64,000 bases of DNA from Acanthaster planci (Eukaryota > Echinodermata > Asteroidea > Valvatida > Acanthasteridae): positions 2,241,255-2,305,254 of the forward strand of contig NW_019091418.1 in assembly GCF_001949145.1 (NCBI RefSeq). Direction: 5' to 3'. Shown here one piece after another: positions 33,985-46,174 of the stretch. The first letter of the stretch is position 1; the number at the start of each line of letters is the position of its first letter. Under the pieces are notes generated by a model. The model was not told where the DNA came from. It saw nothing but the letters and a program-made list of their open reading frames with translations, and searched no databases. A program made the position numbers and the translations under genes.

Positions 33985-34210
33985 CCGAAAGCCAAAGTGC
34001 TGTCTCACACACACAGCTCCAGACACGAGGTGTCTAGACGGGGACTGCGCAGGCGCGAGGCGAGAAAGCCGCAAGCCGTTCGCATACCAGCGGAGGCAGC
34101 CTGCTAGCTCCATGCGGGTCCGAGCTGGCGCCCCCACCGGCCGAACCTGCCGGCGCTACAGTATATTGTGCCCAGAGGAATCTGGCGAGGATTGGATCAG
34201 AGTTCACAAG
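33985..34210. other. GC-rich island inside the element
   Basis: Clearly GC-richer than its surroundings, with several CpG. A 121-codon frame crosses it without a recognised domain, and the sequence at 34210 (CACAAG before GTAACG) could be a splice donor. Function unknown. Confidence 0.4.
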
Positions 34211-37200
34211 GTAACGTTTTGCTCACACTCTTGCATAGAGTACTCAGTGTGTTGTGTCATAGTGTCGAGTTGAGTGTAGTCGCAGTACAAGATTCAAAAA
34301 TGTGTCTCATTAGTAGAAATACGGTGAGAAAATTACGCATCCATAAGTAAAATGAGTTTGACTTAGCCGATGTTGGGATGTAAAGATCACAACATGCTCG
34401 ATTTCAGCTTCAAAGTAATTTGTCATCTCAACATTTAATTATGATAAACGTGTTTTCAGTAACCAGCAGCCGATATTCTTATCTTTTTATGTGCTCCAAT
34501 TCCTTGTTTAATATTTGGCTATTTTTAAAAAGATATAAGTATGAGCAATTATGTCTCAATATGAAAGCGTACATGTAATGAATGGCCTTGGTGATGGGTA
34601 TAAAATGTCTCCTGTGTTTATAGACGACCAAGATGGCTACACTATGCTGCATGAACGATGCTTGAATTGTCATGCGTGGTCTTGCGGGCTTCCACTGACT
34701 GCTTATCGCGAAAATTATTATTTTATGGATAGGAAAATGGGAAATCAGACACAAAACTAAATTTTGATTAATACATGTACGTGTATATCTTATTTTATGG
34801 CCTGTGGTCCGTTTGGCACTATTTCATCTCTTGAAAAAAATGACAGCATTGCTTTTACTTGATGCCTTTGGAATTATACTAAAAACTGCTATTTCGGTGA
34901 ACAAAACTGCTATCTTAATTGATTTAACACCCGGCTGGACCTGCTCCTTGTAATTTTGACATCTTTGCCCCAATAATCTCACCCCAACAGATGGGTCCAT
35001 GACCAACTTCAGACCGACTCTTGACCGTGCAAGTACATGAAAACATGGTTGCTATTAAATTCATAAAATTGGGTGCTTCCGCTATAGTGCTCAAGATTTG
35101 CAGTGCTATGCTTAAGACCTTTCATGTCTCTGTGTCAAGACATGCACGCATTGAATGGCTTGATAGGGCCTTCGTATGTGTACAGTGATATTCAATGTGT
35201 CAGGTGAAAGGAAAGGACACTGGGAAATCGTTACATTTTATCACAATCGCACACACGTTCATTTTTGGCAAAACAGAATCGGTTTTCAGCTTAGTTTTAT
35301 TCTTTTCATGACTTGCGTATTGTTTGTTGCGTACAACAATCATGTACAGAGTGGATGCCAAATTTAATTCTATTCAAAGTATACAATAAAGGAGCAATAT
35401 AAATTCGACCACGCTTAGCCGGACACTATGCATGCCCAGACGCAAGGCACTGCACTGCAAAGTAAAAATATTAACGTTGGATATAAAGCAGAGATCAAAG
35501 CAGGGTTATTAAAGGCATATTGCAGTAAACTGTTGATTTCTTCAAAAACGAGTTCAGTGATCGACGGTGGACAGATCAACGTGCAAAGCTGAAATTAATC
35601 TGTATGTGAAAAACGGTAAAACACAGTTTAAAACCTGAAATTATTAAACTTTTAATAATACAGTTTTAATATTTGGGACCTTTTTCGAAGTTGCATGTAT
35701 TTTACTGTTTAGAAATACAATAATTCTGTACATTTAAAATGTGTATAAAATTGTTTGGCAACTTTGACAAGTTACTTTTAATTTTGATTTAAACTTCAAA
35801 AAAACTCTTCAAAGAATTATTTTCCTTTTTTAATCTGTAAAATCAAACACCTTTATTAACAACACTAAAGATATGTTAGTACATGTACGGTGAAATTAGA
35901 AACAATCTTAGTAGTTGTATTTTAGTGAACAGATAAAATCATTGTAAATTTGAAATAAAAAATTAACATAAATGTGAAAACACATTGGCAGAACGTGGAG
36001 TACGTACCCCTGTTCTTTTCAGAACCGCAAATACTTACAAAAGAGATATGTCCATGGTGCTACCGCAAACATTCTTTCTATTATACCTCTTTACCATGCA
36101 TGCAAACTTTCAAGAGTTATCTAGAACAAAATGGTGTTTTTCGTCAACTGTCTGTACGTTACATTTTATGGTCAGGCATAGGCTGGATTTTTATACAATG
36201 TACTTGTGTAGCGATACAGCGAAGTTAAGTGACTGATTACAACAAAATACGTCTCAATAGTTGTGGCAGCACATTTTTCTCCCGTTTCAGTCATGTCCAC
36301 TTTCCTGTGGTCCTCGAACCTATCTGTATCTTACATGTCAGATTATACACCAACGGAGTTTGTAATGTCTAAGATACGCGAACTCAGAGTTCAGAATCGC
36401 CAAACCAACATTAGCACACAGAATATTCTTCCACGAGTGGTTACTGAATTCTTGCGAGCTATTCCTTTACGAAGCTAGGGCAGCCAACTCTGAGGAACCC
36501 AAGTGCCGTCATTTGAAGAAATAATTCTTGGTTTTTCTGAGTTTTTTTTCTGGACAAGTGCAATCCTATAGTTGTAAGGGGGTTAAATACTAACAATGAA
36601 GGCTATGAATTGACAATCTTTTTCTTCCATTTCATGAATGACAGGTTTTGGGTGTATTGCATACACTGCCGTAGGTACACATTGCACTCTGTTGCCCGAT
36701 TTAAAATATTTATAGCCTTGCTAAGTCACTGATATAATTATTTATAGCATTACGTTCGAAAAGTGTTGTACCGGAGTCACCCGGAGTTCACTATCCGCCC
36801 AATATTTTAAACTATTTTTGATGTATAAAGGCAAATACAGAAAAGCAAATTAATTGTTAGGAAAATAATAGTCCTTCAAAATTCGGTTGGAAAGGAAATC
36901 TAAATTTTTAGAAGTAGGAACAACCCAGCTCTAACAAATTACGCATCTTATCGATCACTCATGCATTGCACCTTACCGAATCTAAGGCTTAGGGTTATAT
37001 CTTTGTCATTTGAACGTGTAAAGACGCGTTTGCACCTCCGAGGCTGCGTCTTTTCATTTTTTTACCTCTCATGACTCAAGTACACAAAATTCACAGTCAT
37101 TGAAGGATTGATAAAAAAAACACGAAACTTAATAACACGCTCCTATCACTTCCCTTGAAAATCGGTGCAAGGCAAAGCATGCATTGTTAAACGCAAAGAA

Positions 37201-38199
37201 AACAAAAGAAACGATAGCTTAAAACGAGGAGAGCTTTTCATCCTTCTGAATGTCCTATTAATAGCGAGTCAAACAAAGGCTACATTTTTCAAGGTAGCCA
37301 AAGGTTGTACTTTATACTTAGAAACTTGAATCTGTTCGTGAGGATACTATAAGTTTGTTTTGCTCCATTATAATTCAAAGTACTGTATGGTACAACAATG
37401 CGAAACAAGCAGACAACGCTGCGTAGAGTCAAAAAAAGGTGGTAAAATAAAAAAAAAACATGACATTGACTTGGATCAAATATGCAAACGGAACGGGTAT
37501 ACTTGCTAGACACACTGCGTGATTGCAGCCGATTGGTCTAGTGTATGGACATTATAAAGTTAAAAAGTGGGCGCGGCTGGCAGTCATTCAGGGCCAAAAC
37601 AAGTCGCTTTCCCCCCTCTATCCGACTTATGAATGATGCAAAGATATAGAGTTCTAGTTTTCTGATTGTTGTGGTGCTCGTTTATTTATGATTTTTTATA
37701 ATGGCGTATAAACTTCACCGGTAATTGATTTGATTTAAAAGTGACATCTGGCATACATAGAGCTTAATAGCTCTCAACCAGTCACAACTTGTGCAATAAA
37801 TAATAAGCAGTTACCAGCTTACCATATCGACAAAATACGACGTTTGCAATAGAATTATGCGCGTACACATTTGAAACCTGTAGAGGTTTCCCACTGTCAC
37901 TTCATTACATCGCGCTGCCAATCTTTCATTTAAGTATATGTGACGTACTGCACATTGTTTTAAATTCATTTAATGTGTTATTTGTATTAACTATGTATTT
38001 TATCATTTAACAGATTCACGGAGAAACTTTTAGGGAGAATTGGCAGAGAAATTTGCAACCAACGGAAAGTAGCACTGAAGAGGCGTTGAGTTTCACCATC
38101 ACAAAACGGTAGGCCTATACTTTACATCAGTAAAAAGGAGATCCTGCAGTACAAAGCATGTAGCCGTGGAGATAGAACACCCCTTTGTGGTCACCTATA
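34211..38199. other. No gene recognised (interior of the large element)
   Basis: About 4 kb of AT-rich sequence with only short frames. A possible exon at 38014-38109 (after ATCATTTAACAG, before GTAGGC) reads IHGETFRENWQRNL, but no partner exons are found. Confidence 0.4.
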
Positions 38200-38800
38200 G
38201 CCCCCAACTGTAACCACTCCAAAAAATCATAAACGAGCTCAACCCCATTCTACAAGAAGACGATGAATTAAGACAGATCTACAAGGAATAGACAAGCCCC
38301 TAATCTCTGTGCCATCTCGTCAGGAGCAGCCTCACCCCCACCCCAAAGAAAATGGAACATCGCCGTGCAGAACCTCAAGATGCCAGCTCTGTTACCATAT
38401 AAAAACCAACACTCATATAACTGGCCCCAACAATGCCACCTTATCAAAGGATCACACACCGGCAACTCATCCAATGTGGTGTCTGCTGTATGTTGTCAAC
38501 GATGCCCCAGAGCTCTGTACATTACTGGTCAGTCACTACGGCAACGGATCAATGGCCACAAATTTGACATTCGACACCAGGATGTAGAAAAGCCAGTATC
38601 CCAACACCTTCATCTCTCCAACCACTCTGTCGCTGACTCGAGGGTGGCTGTACTCACACAAAAGAACTTTAAAACCAGAATGGAAAGGGAAGCAGAGGAA
38701 CAAAAGATAATCCACAGACTGGACTGCATTGACTCTGGACTTCATAGAGATCATGGTTTCATTATCTACCACTGCCCCCCCCGTGATGACCTATGCCCTT
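38200..38800 (+). pseudogene. Penelope-like element fragment: GIY-YIG endonuclease end
   Basis: Two overlapping frames give the C-terminal part of a Penelope-like reverse transcriptase. First comes a Cys-containing segment (TSRCQLCYHIKTNTHITGP). After a frameshift near 38470 follow VVSAVCCQRCPRALY, GQSLRQRINGHKFDI, HLHLSNHS and MEREAEEQKIIHRLDC. These are the blocks of the GIY-YIG nuclease that nicks target DNA. The expected Y-I-G is damaged: the sequence goes ALYI directly to TGQSL, as if two codons were lost. Stops interrupt the upstream reverse transcriptase tail. It is a dead fragment inside the 12.4 kb element. Confidence 0.82.
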
Positions 38801-38904
38801 TTCTTTGGACATGCTTGAGTGCTTCACTGCCATATTATATACTTGTGTTGAAAATATGTTACTTCACCACATCTGATGAATTACTTGTTCCTACGAAAGC
38901 TTAG

Positions 38905-41900
38905 GTGATTTATCTACTCAGTTAGTCTTTAAGTGCTACTTAAACTCTCGATAACTATTGTTTTGGATATACTAACCCACCCTAAGATCAGTAACAATGT
39001 CTGTTATGATTTGATAGAAGAGCACAATTACATGTGCGAATGAAGTGCACCTAGGAAATAGAACATGTCCAGACACGTTTTTCCTTAAGGTCTATAATCG
39101 TAAGTATGATGACATCTGTCAGTGACGTATCTCAGCCAATCGAACTGCAAGATAAAAGTGCTAACCCATGGCACTGCACTTATGACGAATCACAACGTCC
39201 GCAACAGAATTATACAACGTTGGAACCAACAGTCACATCATAAGTCGGTAAACAGCGACATGTATGAACACGTAAATCTAGCGAAGTGGTGATTGCAAAA
39301 ATACTGAGATGCGTCATTATTCATTCATTCCCCCAACGAGTCATGAAGTCCCTAGTCCACAAATTAGCATGTCCTAGTGCGCGTGTGGGATTATAACAGC
39401 CCTGTGAGCTTGCGTGTCCACGGTTGCGTTGTGCCTTCTTCAGAGAGTCTTTCGAGGATAACCGCCTCATTGAAGATGAAAAGAATGAACGGGATCCGAC
39501 CGTGTGGTGCAACAACCAACCGGACTACGTTATATACGTGTCTTATTTGGTGTCATAGAGCAACAGGAAACTGGTTCTATGACTATGCGCGTCCGGTTGG
39601 TCGATTTTTCAGTGAAAATGAAAGATCCTGTCAACAGTTCCCACATGACAGTTAACCCGTGTTGTGTTCATGCTTTACTTTGTATTCATTCGTAATGTCG
39701 TTACGCAGGGAGTGTCCGTGCACGGTGATCTGTTACCCGTTGTTTGCGCGCGCAGCCAAAATATCTATTTTTGCAGTTAGATCATCTCGAGCTTTCCGGT
39801 TGATTTGTCAATAATTAATGTCATCAAACAATACAGACTGAAATGTAAATTGTTGGCATCGATTTATTTTGGCAGCGCCTCCTTAGACTCCAGAATGTAC
39901 GTATAGTGACAAATGTATGTTTCGTATTGTCATGACGTCATCGTCGAGTTCTATTGAGTTTGATGTGACGTTATGAGCACGGTGTTCCTTCGATGAATAG
40001 ATATTTGGCACTGTTGAGAGTATACATTGACCGTATTACGCGTGCTTACAAACTTGATGCGAGAGCCATAAGAGTTTTTCAGCATACTATCCCCCCCCAC
40101 ATTTTGCATGCTTCTCGAGCTATAGGTTAAAATAACATTTTGTATAGATTTGGTATTTTCCGTGGTGTTTTGCGTTAGTAACCACCCAATAAACGTCACA
40201 TGGTTTGAAAACATGGTTATAGCCATCGCTTCATCGTGCCAAAAAGGCCAGATTCGTATTATAATTCAACACAAGGGACTACAGAATCACGAGTTGACAG
40301 TTTCATCTGTCCATCCAGAAAAAAATATGATTTTTACGCGTTTAATGTGGAGTATAGATTTAGACAGCAGTTTGTTTAATTACAAAGCACCCAAAGTATA
40401 AACTGTCATCTCATCTTGAGTCTTGCACACGGTTGAGCCATATAGGATGGCCTCATTTTGTCACGTTTGAATTGATACTCATGAAGTTTATACGCGAGTA
40501 CCTTAATCGGCTTAAATGAATGATTGACGGATGTACATGCCAGTGCAGTGCACACACTTTCACAGGTGAACGTGTGTATGCATCTACTTGGTTTCTTGGT
40601 TCTTGCTTGGATGTAAACAACATTAAGTAACAAAAATCTATACTGGATAAGCAAACTTTGTATTCGTCTACAAGTCTTGTTTTACAAATACAAATTAAAA
40701 CTAGTAAAACAACACGTTGACAAAAAATAAAAATACAAATATTACAGCCGGACTGAAAAATTAAATGCATAAATATGAAGATAAAAGTGTAATGATGTAA
40801 TGCGATCTGCAATGAGTATGACAAAAGGGCCTAAACTACATGTGTAAGTCATGACATTTGAAAACTAAGATATCATAGCAATGATGATAAAGTAAAGGTA
40901 AACTTATGTATATACCATGGGGGTATTGCACAAATGAGCACATGAAAGTACGACTGTCGAAGATTTTGCTTTTGTCTTTTTTGTATTGGAAAGGTTGTTT
41001 TCTTTTTCTATATACGGTTGTCACTATTTTTCGTTTTTTATTATTGGGTAATATTTTGGATTGTTTAACTCTTACGTCTTACGTATATTATGTATTTTAA
41101 CATAACATAAACATTAACATAAGACTAAAATAGGCACACAAGAATGCCAACGAAAGACGAAATAAAGAAAAAACGCACGGCTATGTAGTGGCCACCTACG
41201 AATGGTTACAATTAAGGATTGGATAAACGAAAACATGGGCACAACGGCACCGATGCCCATGCCATTACATGTTTCATTTATTTATTCATGCACGTTTCAA
41301 GTTGGAACAAAATATTCAACACAATAGGACGTGTATCCATGGAAGACTGCCTAGTTTTCATTTACCATTTTAACAGATTTGAGACCTCTCTACACATACA
41401 TGTACATTGTTTAAGCAGAATGGAGGCACAAGGGTAACATGTAAAACATGTGCCAAATGAATAATCTCTTAATATTTTAGCACGAAAAGCAATTTTCACC
41501 TTTTCTTCTGTAGGTTAAATAAAAGATTTACCAAGGAGCTATCATTGCGTGTTACAATGATTTAAAGCACGCTTATTGAAATTGTTGGCATAAAATGTTC
41601 AAATTGCAGTGAATGGGATTATCAGTCTCAGATATATACACAAAGAATTCCACGTATGAACCATAACGAATCATTAGCACGTTATTTTTAAATAAATTCA
41701 ATCGGCAATTGCTTTTGTTGTTGTTTGTCATGGCGATTATCTGTTTTGTTTGTAGGGAATTAAAGTTGGTTGTTTCAAAATGGGCACAAAAGAAAGTGTA
41801 CAGTGTTATTATGAACGTACTTAAAGATATAATAAAAAATGCCAAGCTATAGGGTCAAACTAACGATCGAATTAACGAAAATATGGCTGTCCGGTCAGAT

Positions 41901-42305
41901 TAATTTGTTTATGTCTAAATTTATTATTAAGAACCCTTAGTATTATGTTCATTTCTTTCTTTCTATGTCTAAATTTATTTGTTTTTCCTTCTCAATAATA
42001 TTCTTTATTTTACAATTTCTTTGACTTTTTTCTTTCTATGTTTAAATTATTAGTTTCTTATTTTAGTTGAAGTTTGAAGCAAAACAAAGAGGTATTAAAC
42101 AACGCAGCAGGGCCAAGAATGCCAAAGTACAACCACAACCAATTTATTCCAAACAAATCCTTCTTAAACACAGAAAACATATACCTATACACCGTGTAAG
42201 TTATAATAAAACTTAATATAAAGAAAAAAAACAAACCGAAACCAAAGTAAAAACCAAAACCGAAGCGAACAAGAGAAACCTTGTGACGACATCCCCGAAG
42301 AAACC
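38905..42305. other. No gene recognised (interior of the large element)
   Basis: AT-rich sequence without support for genes. TTCTTTCTATGTNTAAATT recurs at about 41955 and 42031. No polymerase or integrase motifs are visible. Confidence 0.4.
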
Positions 42306-42545
42306 CTAGTAATGCAAAACAAATTGTTTCAGAACGTTCAACTTATCTTCTTCCAGAGTTTCGATGCAGGGAAAACTGCATAAGTCCAGTATGGCCATGT
42401 CTCGGTGCCTATAAAGGTGTTGCAGTTCTGCATTATGATCAAATTTCTCTAACCACTGGTTGAATACTTCCTCATATCTGTTTTTAATCAAATCCTCCAC
42501 CATGTCATTCATGTACCAATCTAATAACGTTTTTCTGTCTTCCAT
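42306..42545 (-). CDS. Unrecognised acidic/helical small protein frame (79 aa)
   Basis: Starts ATG (MEDRKTLLDWYMND) and ends VLHY. The composition is protein-like, rich in charged and aromatic residues, with a likely amphipathic helix at YEEVFNQWLEKFD. It may be a 3' exon of the frame upstream (42521-43096), because AG acceptor-like sequence (AACACAGCACAG) lies just before it. I do not recognise a family. Confidence 0.4.
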   Translation of the reverse strand: MEDRKTLLDWYMNDMVEDLIKNRYEEVFNQWLEKFDHNAELQHLYRHRDMAILDLCSFPCIETLEEDKLNVLKQFVLHY

Positions 42546-43096
42546 GATGAAGCTGTGCTGTGTTTGCGACGGGTGATCCACCTCACACCCGTGGCATCTA
42601 TTCCGAATTTCAAAAACACAGCCACGTGTACGCGTACATACAATAGCATGGTTGCCTGTATGAAGAGGTCGTCGTCACTGGGCGGGAGGACGGATGGATT
42701 CTGCACCGGGGCGACGGGAGCGGGAGCCAGGCTGGGCGGGGTAGCAGGGCTAGGCGGGGGAGTCGGCTCAGCACTAATTCTTTTCCTGGGTGGCTGGTTC
42801 TCCCCGTCTTCTTCCTCCGGTAGTTCTTCGTAGCCTACCATGTCCGCTACTTCGTCCATTCCCACATCCTCCTCAAATGCAGCTCGAGGATCATCATCGT
42901 CGCCTTGGGTTTGGGTCCTTCCCCCTTTTTGCATCTGCAAATGCACGAAATGAATGTCTACCTGGCGGTCCAATCGAATGTGTTGGTAGGACTGCAACAC
43001 TTGCTCGACACGAGCCACAAATCTCTCGACCGTTAATTCATCCACTCGTAAAAATAGCAGAGCGATGGGAAAATTCAAGTAACTTGATTGACACAC
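42521..43096 (-). CDS. Proline-rich acidic protein frame of the element
   Basis: No ATG starts the frame; a spliced upstream exon is likely. The N-terminal part VDELTVERFVARVEQVLQSY then DIHFVHLQM looks like a folded domain. It resembles the segment that precedes the type B DNA polymerase in some large virus-like elements of invertebrates; that comparison is from memory and unsure. An acidic stretch (DDDDPRAAFEED), a basic patch (PPRKRI) and a Pro/Ala linker follow. No polymerase motifs come after it, so the enzyme part, if ever present, is deleted. Confidence 0.4.
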   Translation of the reverse strand: MCQSSYLNFPIALLFLRVDELTVERFVARVEQVLQSYQHIRLDRQVDIHFVHLQMQKGGRTQTQGDDDDPRAAFEEDVGMDEVADMVGYEELPEEEDGENQPPRKRISAEPTPPPSPATPPSLAPAPVAPVQNPSVLPPSDDDLFIQATMLLYVRVHVAVFLKFGIDATGVRWITRRKHSTASSWKTEKRY

Positions 43097-43274
43097 TAAC
43101 CTTACTCTGTCTTCAGCGGGGACACTGTCCGTTAACCTTTCAAAAATGCTCTCAAAAATGGAACCCAGGCGTTACAAAAACTCCTGTAAGGAAATTGTTC
43201 CACGTCCCGGAACTGAACTCTATAATCATACGTGGAGGTCTGATACTTTTTTACAAACTTTTAATTAACGTCTA

Positions 43275-43599
43275 TAATATCGTAAAAATCTTGCGGTCTC
43301 TCCACGCGAATCATCTTCTTGGGTGCCTGGTTCTTCCCGTCTTCCACTTGTGGTAGTTCTTAACCGTCCACTCCTCCGTCCTCTCGGTCGGCTTCCTCAA
43401 ATTCTGCCCACGGATCGTCGACGTTGTCTTCGCTATTACCGTACCCTCGCTGGTGCGGTGCGCCGTCTTCAGCCAGGTCTATTCGATCCTCTTCATCTGA
43501 CGGCCCGTTACCGTCTTCTTGATTCCGAGCCAGTTCGCACAGTCTATGAAAGGCGTACGGCCTCTCATCTTGGCTGAGTACAACGGTTTCGAGAAGCAA
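43275..43599 (-). pseudogene. Diverged duplicate of the acidic segment, with in-frame stop
   Basis: The frame reads ELARNQEDGNGPSDEED and later DDPWAEFEEADRED, then a TAA where the neighbour (42521-43096) has GYEELPEE. It resumes in the same frame as ELPQVEDGKNQAPKK. The order of the acidic box, the ELP block and the DGxNQxPxK block matches the neighbour, so this is a paralogous segment that has been inactivated. Confidence 0.5.
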
Positions 43600-43799
43600 G
43601 CTGAGTGCTTAGTACGTTTGACGGTTTTGTATATCTTGGTAGAAATCCATTGCCGACAAGATTCAACGTTCGTCGCTGTTCGTTGCTGTTCGTAAAATGA
43701 CCCTTGCTACTTTGGCCACTGCAATGCAGTCCACCGCGGTTCTTTAAATCGAACTCTCCATTGTCTAGAGATTATGTCGGATCAAATGCTCGCTTCCAG

Positions 43800-45031
43800 T
43801 CCGGCGCCACGAGCCGTCTATTGTCTGCGCCGTCCTTACCCAAGGCCATTACGTTCCGTTGTCTTGGGATTATCTCGGTTCCAGCCCTGGCGGTCCGCGT
43901 GGTCCATTGTCTGCGGATTATCTCGCTTCCAGCCCGGCTGTCCGGGCCGTCCATTGTGTAGGAATTATCATTTTACCACTTTCAAATCCCCATTTCATAT
44001 TTTTACCCTTTTCCCTATTTATATTCGTACACTAAGTCAAACCGTACTGTCACAATGTGTTGTTTAATATAGTAAATTTATAATTCTTTGACTCACATAT
44101 ACCTTGCACTGTGTTTAAANNNNNNNNNNNNNNNNNNNNNNNNNNNNNNNNNNNNNNNNNNNNNNNNNNNNNNNNNNNNNNNNNNNNNNNNNNNNNNNNN
44201 NNNNNNNNNNNNNNNNNNNNNNNNNNNNNNNNNNNNNNNNNNNNNNNNNNNNNNNNNNNNNNNNNNNNNNNNNNNNNNNNNNNNNNNNNNNNNNNNNNNN
44301 NNNNNNNNNNNNNNNNNNNNNNNNNNNNNNNNNNNNNNNNNNNNNNNNNNNNNNNNNNNNNNNNNNNNNNNNNNNNNNNNNNNNNNNNNNNNNNNNNNNN
44401 NNNNNNNNNNNNNNNNNNNNNNNNNNNNNNNNNNNNNNNNNNNNNNNNNNNNNNNNNNNNNNNNNNNNNNNNNNNNNNNNNNNNNNNNNNNNNNNNNNNN
44501 NNNNNNNNNNNNNNNNNNNNNNNNNNNNNNNNNNNNNNNNNNNNNNNNNNNNNNNNNNNNNNNNNNNNNNNNNNNNNNNNNNNNNNNNNNNNNNNNNNNN
44601 NNNNNNNNNNNNNNNNNNNNNNNNNNNNNNNNNNNNNNNNNNNNNNNNNNNNNNNNNNNNNNNNNNNNNNNNNNNNNNNNNNNNNNNNNNNNNNNNNNNN
44701 NNNNNNNNNNNNNNNNNNNNNNNNNNNNNNNNNNNNNNNNNNNNNNNNNNNNNNNNNNNNNNNNNNNNNNNNNNNNNNNNNNNNNNNNNNNNNNNNNNNN
44801 NNNNNNNNNNNNNNNNNNNNNNNNNNNNNNNNNNNNNNNNNNNNNNNNNNNNTTCAATTACTGCATGAAAGGTCAATCCGTACCGCATTTTTTCACCCCA
44901 TACTTCCTTCCTATTCATAGTTTTATAACTATTCATCTATTTATTATTCATATTTATTTTATACATATTTATTTTATACCTATTTATTAATTGCTTTGTC
45001 GAGGTCAAAGGTGTACTGGATCCCCCCGACT
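43800..45031 (-). repeat. Right terminal inverted repeat, enlarged by an insertion
   Basis: Reverse complement of 32668-33065. It is longer because the assembly gap and about 90 bp of unmatched sequence sit between TAATTGAA (44853-) and the TACGGTTTGAC landmark (about 44040). It keeps at least four GC-rich tandem units near 43800-43960. Confidence 0.75.
44120..44852. other. Assembly gap (733 N)
   Basis: A run of N inside the right inverted repeat. Confidence 0.98.
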
Positions 45032-45037
45032 GGTATT
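45032..45037. repeat. Target site duplication, right copy (GGTATT)
   Basis: Abuts the right terminus (CCCCCCGACT) of the large element; identical to 32662-32667. Confidence 0.7.
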
Positions 45038-45510
45038 AAATTATCGACCCCCCAACAAGCCCAGTAATTCCATACCTAAAGAAACTATTTTGAGTCCAAT
45101 GACGTGTGGAGGTTTTACAAAGTTAACGTAAAATATAAAAAGAGGCACTTAAAGTTAAAGGTTGACTTTCATGACTGAGGTAGAATCAGTACTAAATGCC
45201 AGATCGCTGTCAAATCTGAGCCTGGATCCGAAGTCCAAACCATTTGCTTTTAAATGGCCTAGCCTTAAACCACAATGTTTGTACCCCTGAGGGCTGCTTT
45301 ATCCAGAATAGGGAAGGTTAAATTTTCGCAGACTTATGCTGAAAGCAATACGAAAATAAAAAAGAGAAGATCCTGATGGGATTCTATGCTGTTCCGCGCG
45401 CTTTCTTTATCAAATCAATTACAATAAATAATTATTATCAAGAGAATACAAGTCACTGCACTGATGGGCCACTTCTCCGTGGCTTACCTTCAGCTGTGTA
45501 AGTAGGGAAG
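45038..45510. other. No feature seen
   Basis: Noncoding. Confidence 0.35.
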
Positions 45511-45922
45511 CCCGTCTGTATAGAGAAACCACGCCCCTTTTGGGGGTTTTCTCGAGCCTCTCGACCAATCAGAACGCTGTATTTAGCCCCATTTCTCCCT
45601 CATTAGCATAATTTGAGGAGCCAGCTCCTCATCGGGTCGTTCCATGTTTGGGTGACGAGTAGGGGTGTTCCCCTAAGTGAGGGGCGTAGGCTACACGAGA
45701 TACTGCTTTATATACTGCACATGGACATGCATATACATGTACATGTGTATTATGTAGTGTATTTGTAATCAGAAAACACAGAAAACGCATTCTGCATTAG
45801 TCGTCTGAATGAAGCGTGCTATTATTACTATTAATCCTATTACTATTTGTTTTTACGTATGTAGTTATGTATGTTTCTAAAGGAGGGTAATCAATTGAAG
45901 TAAGTTTACATAAAATGGAAAT

Positions 45923-46084
45923 TTAGTTTTTGTCAGCTTCATTCATGTCTGATACCTCCTCAACATGGATATTTTCCATGTGCCTCTCTAGATTAAACTT
46001 CCGTCCGAAGCATTTGTCACATTGGTGACAAGCATAAGGCTTGCTTGTATAAATACCAGTCATGTTGACTCTGCGAAGGATGAC
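45923..46084 (-). CDS. C2H2 zinc-finger terminal exon
   Basis: After a pyrimidine-rich acceptor (TTCCTGTCATTTAAAG) the frame reads NMTGIYTSKPYACHQCDK then CFGRKFNLERHMENIH, and stops at TAA (45923). The finger is C-x2-C-x12-H-x4-H, and the TG....KPYAC linker implies another finger in the exon upstream, which I do not find. About 53 codons. It could be the last exon of a host zinc-finger gene or a fragment picked up by the surrounding element. Confidence 0.6.
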   Translation of the reverse strand, partial: VILRRVNMTGIYTSKPYACHQCDKCFGRKFNLERHMENIHVEEVSDMNEADKN

Positions 46085-46174
46085 CTTTAAATGACAGGAA
46101 AAAAGGGAAAGCGTTCCATATATCCTAAATATATACGGATTTACTGCTTTTGATTTGCATATTTCATTGCTTAT

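Larger units (their letters stand above)
32668..45031. mobile_element. Polinton/Maverick-like element, 12.4 kb, decayed
   Basis: It is bounded by long imperfect inverted repeats that begin AGTAGTGGGGGG on the left and, read from the right end, AGTCGGGGGG. It is flanked by 6 bp GGTATT duplications. AG termini, 6 bp duplications and inverted repeats of hundreds of bp are the defining ends of Polintons. The interior holds a death-domain-like frame (33378-33665), acidic/proline-rich frames (42306-43599) and a Penelope fragment. I could not find intact integrase, ATPase, protease, capsid or polymerase frames, and at 12.4 kb it is shorter than usual, so it is deleted or decayed. An alternative is two inverted end fragments that meet by chance; the matching target duplication argues against it. 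Confidence 0.68.

Noticed and set aside
33908-34273. 121-codon frame in the GC-rich island
   Set aside because: Length is explained by high GC; no recognised domain.
44088-44990. Four long frames across the second gap
   Set aside because: Almost wholly N.
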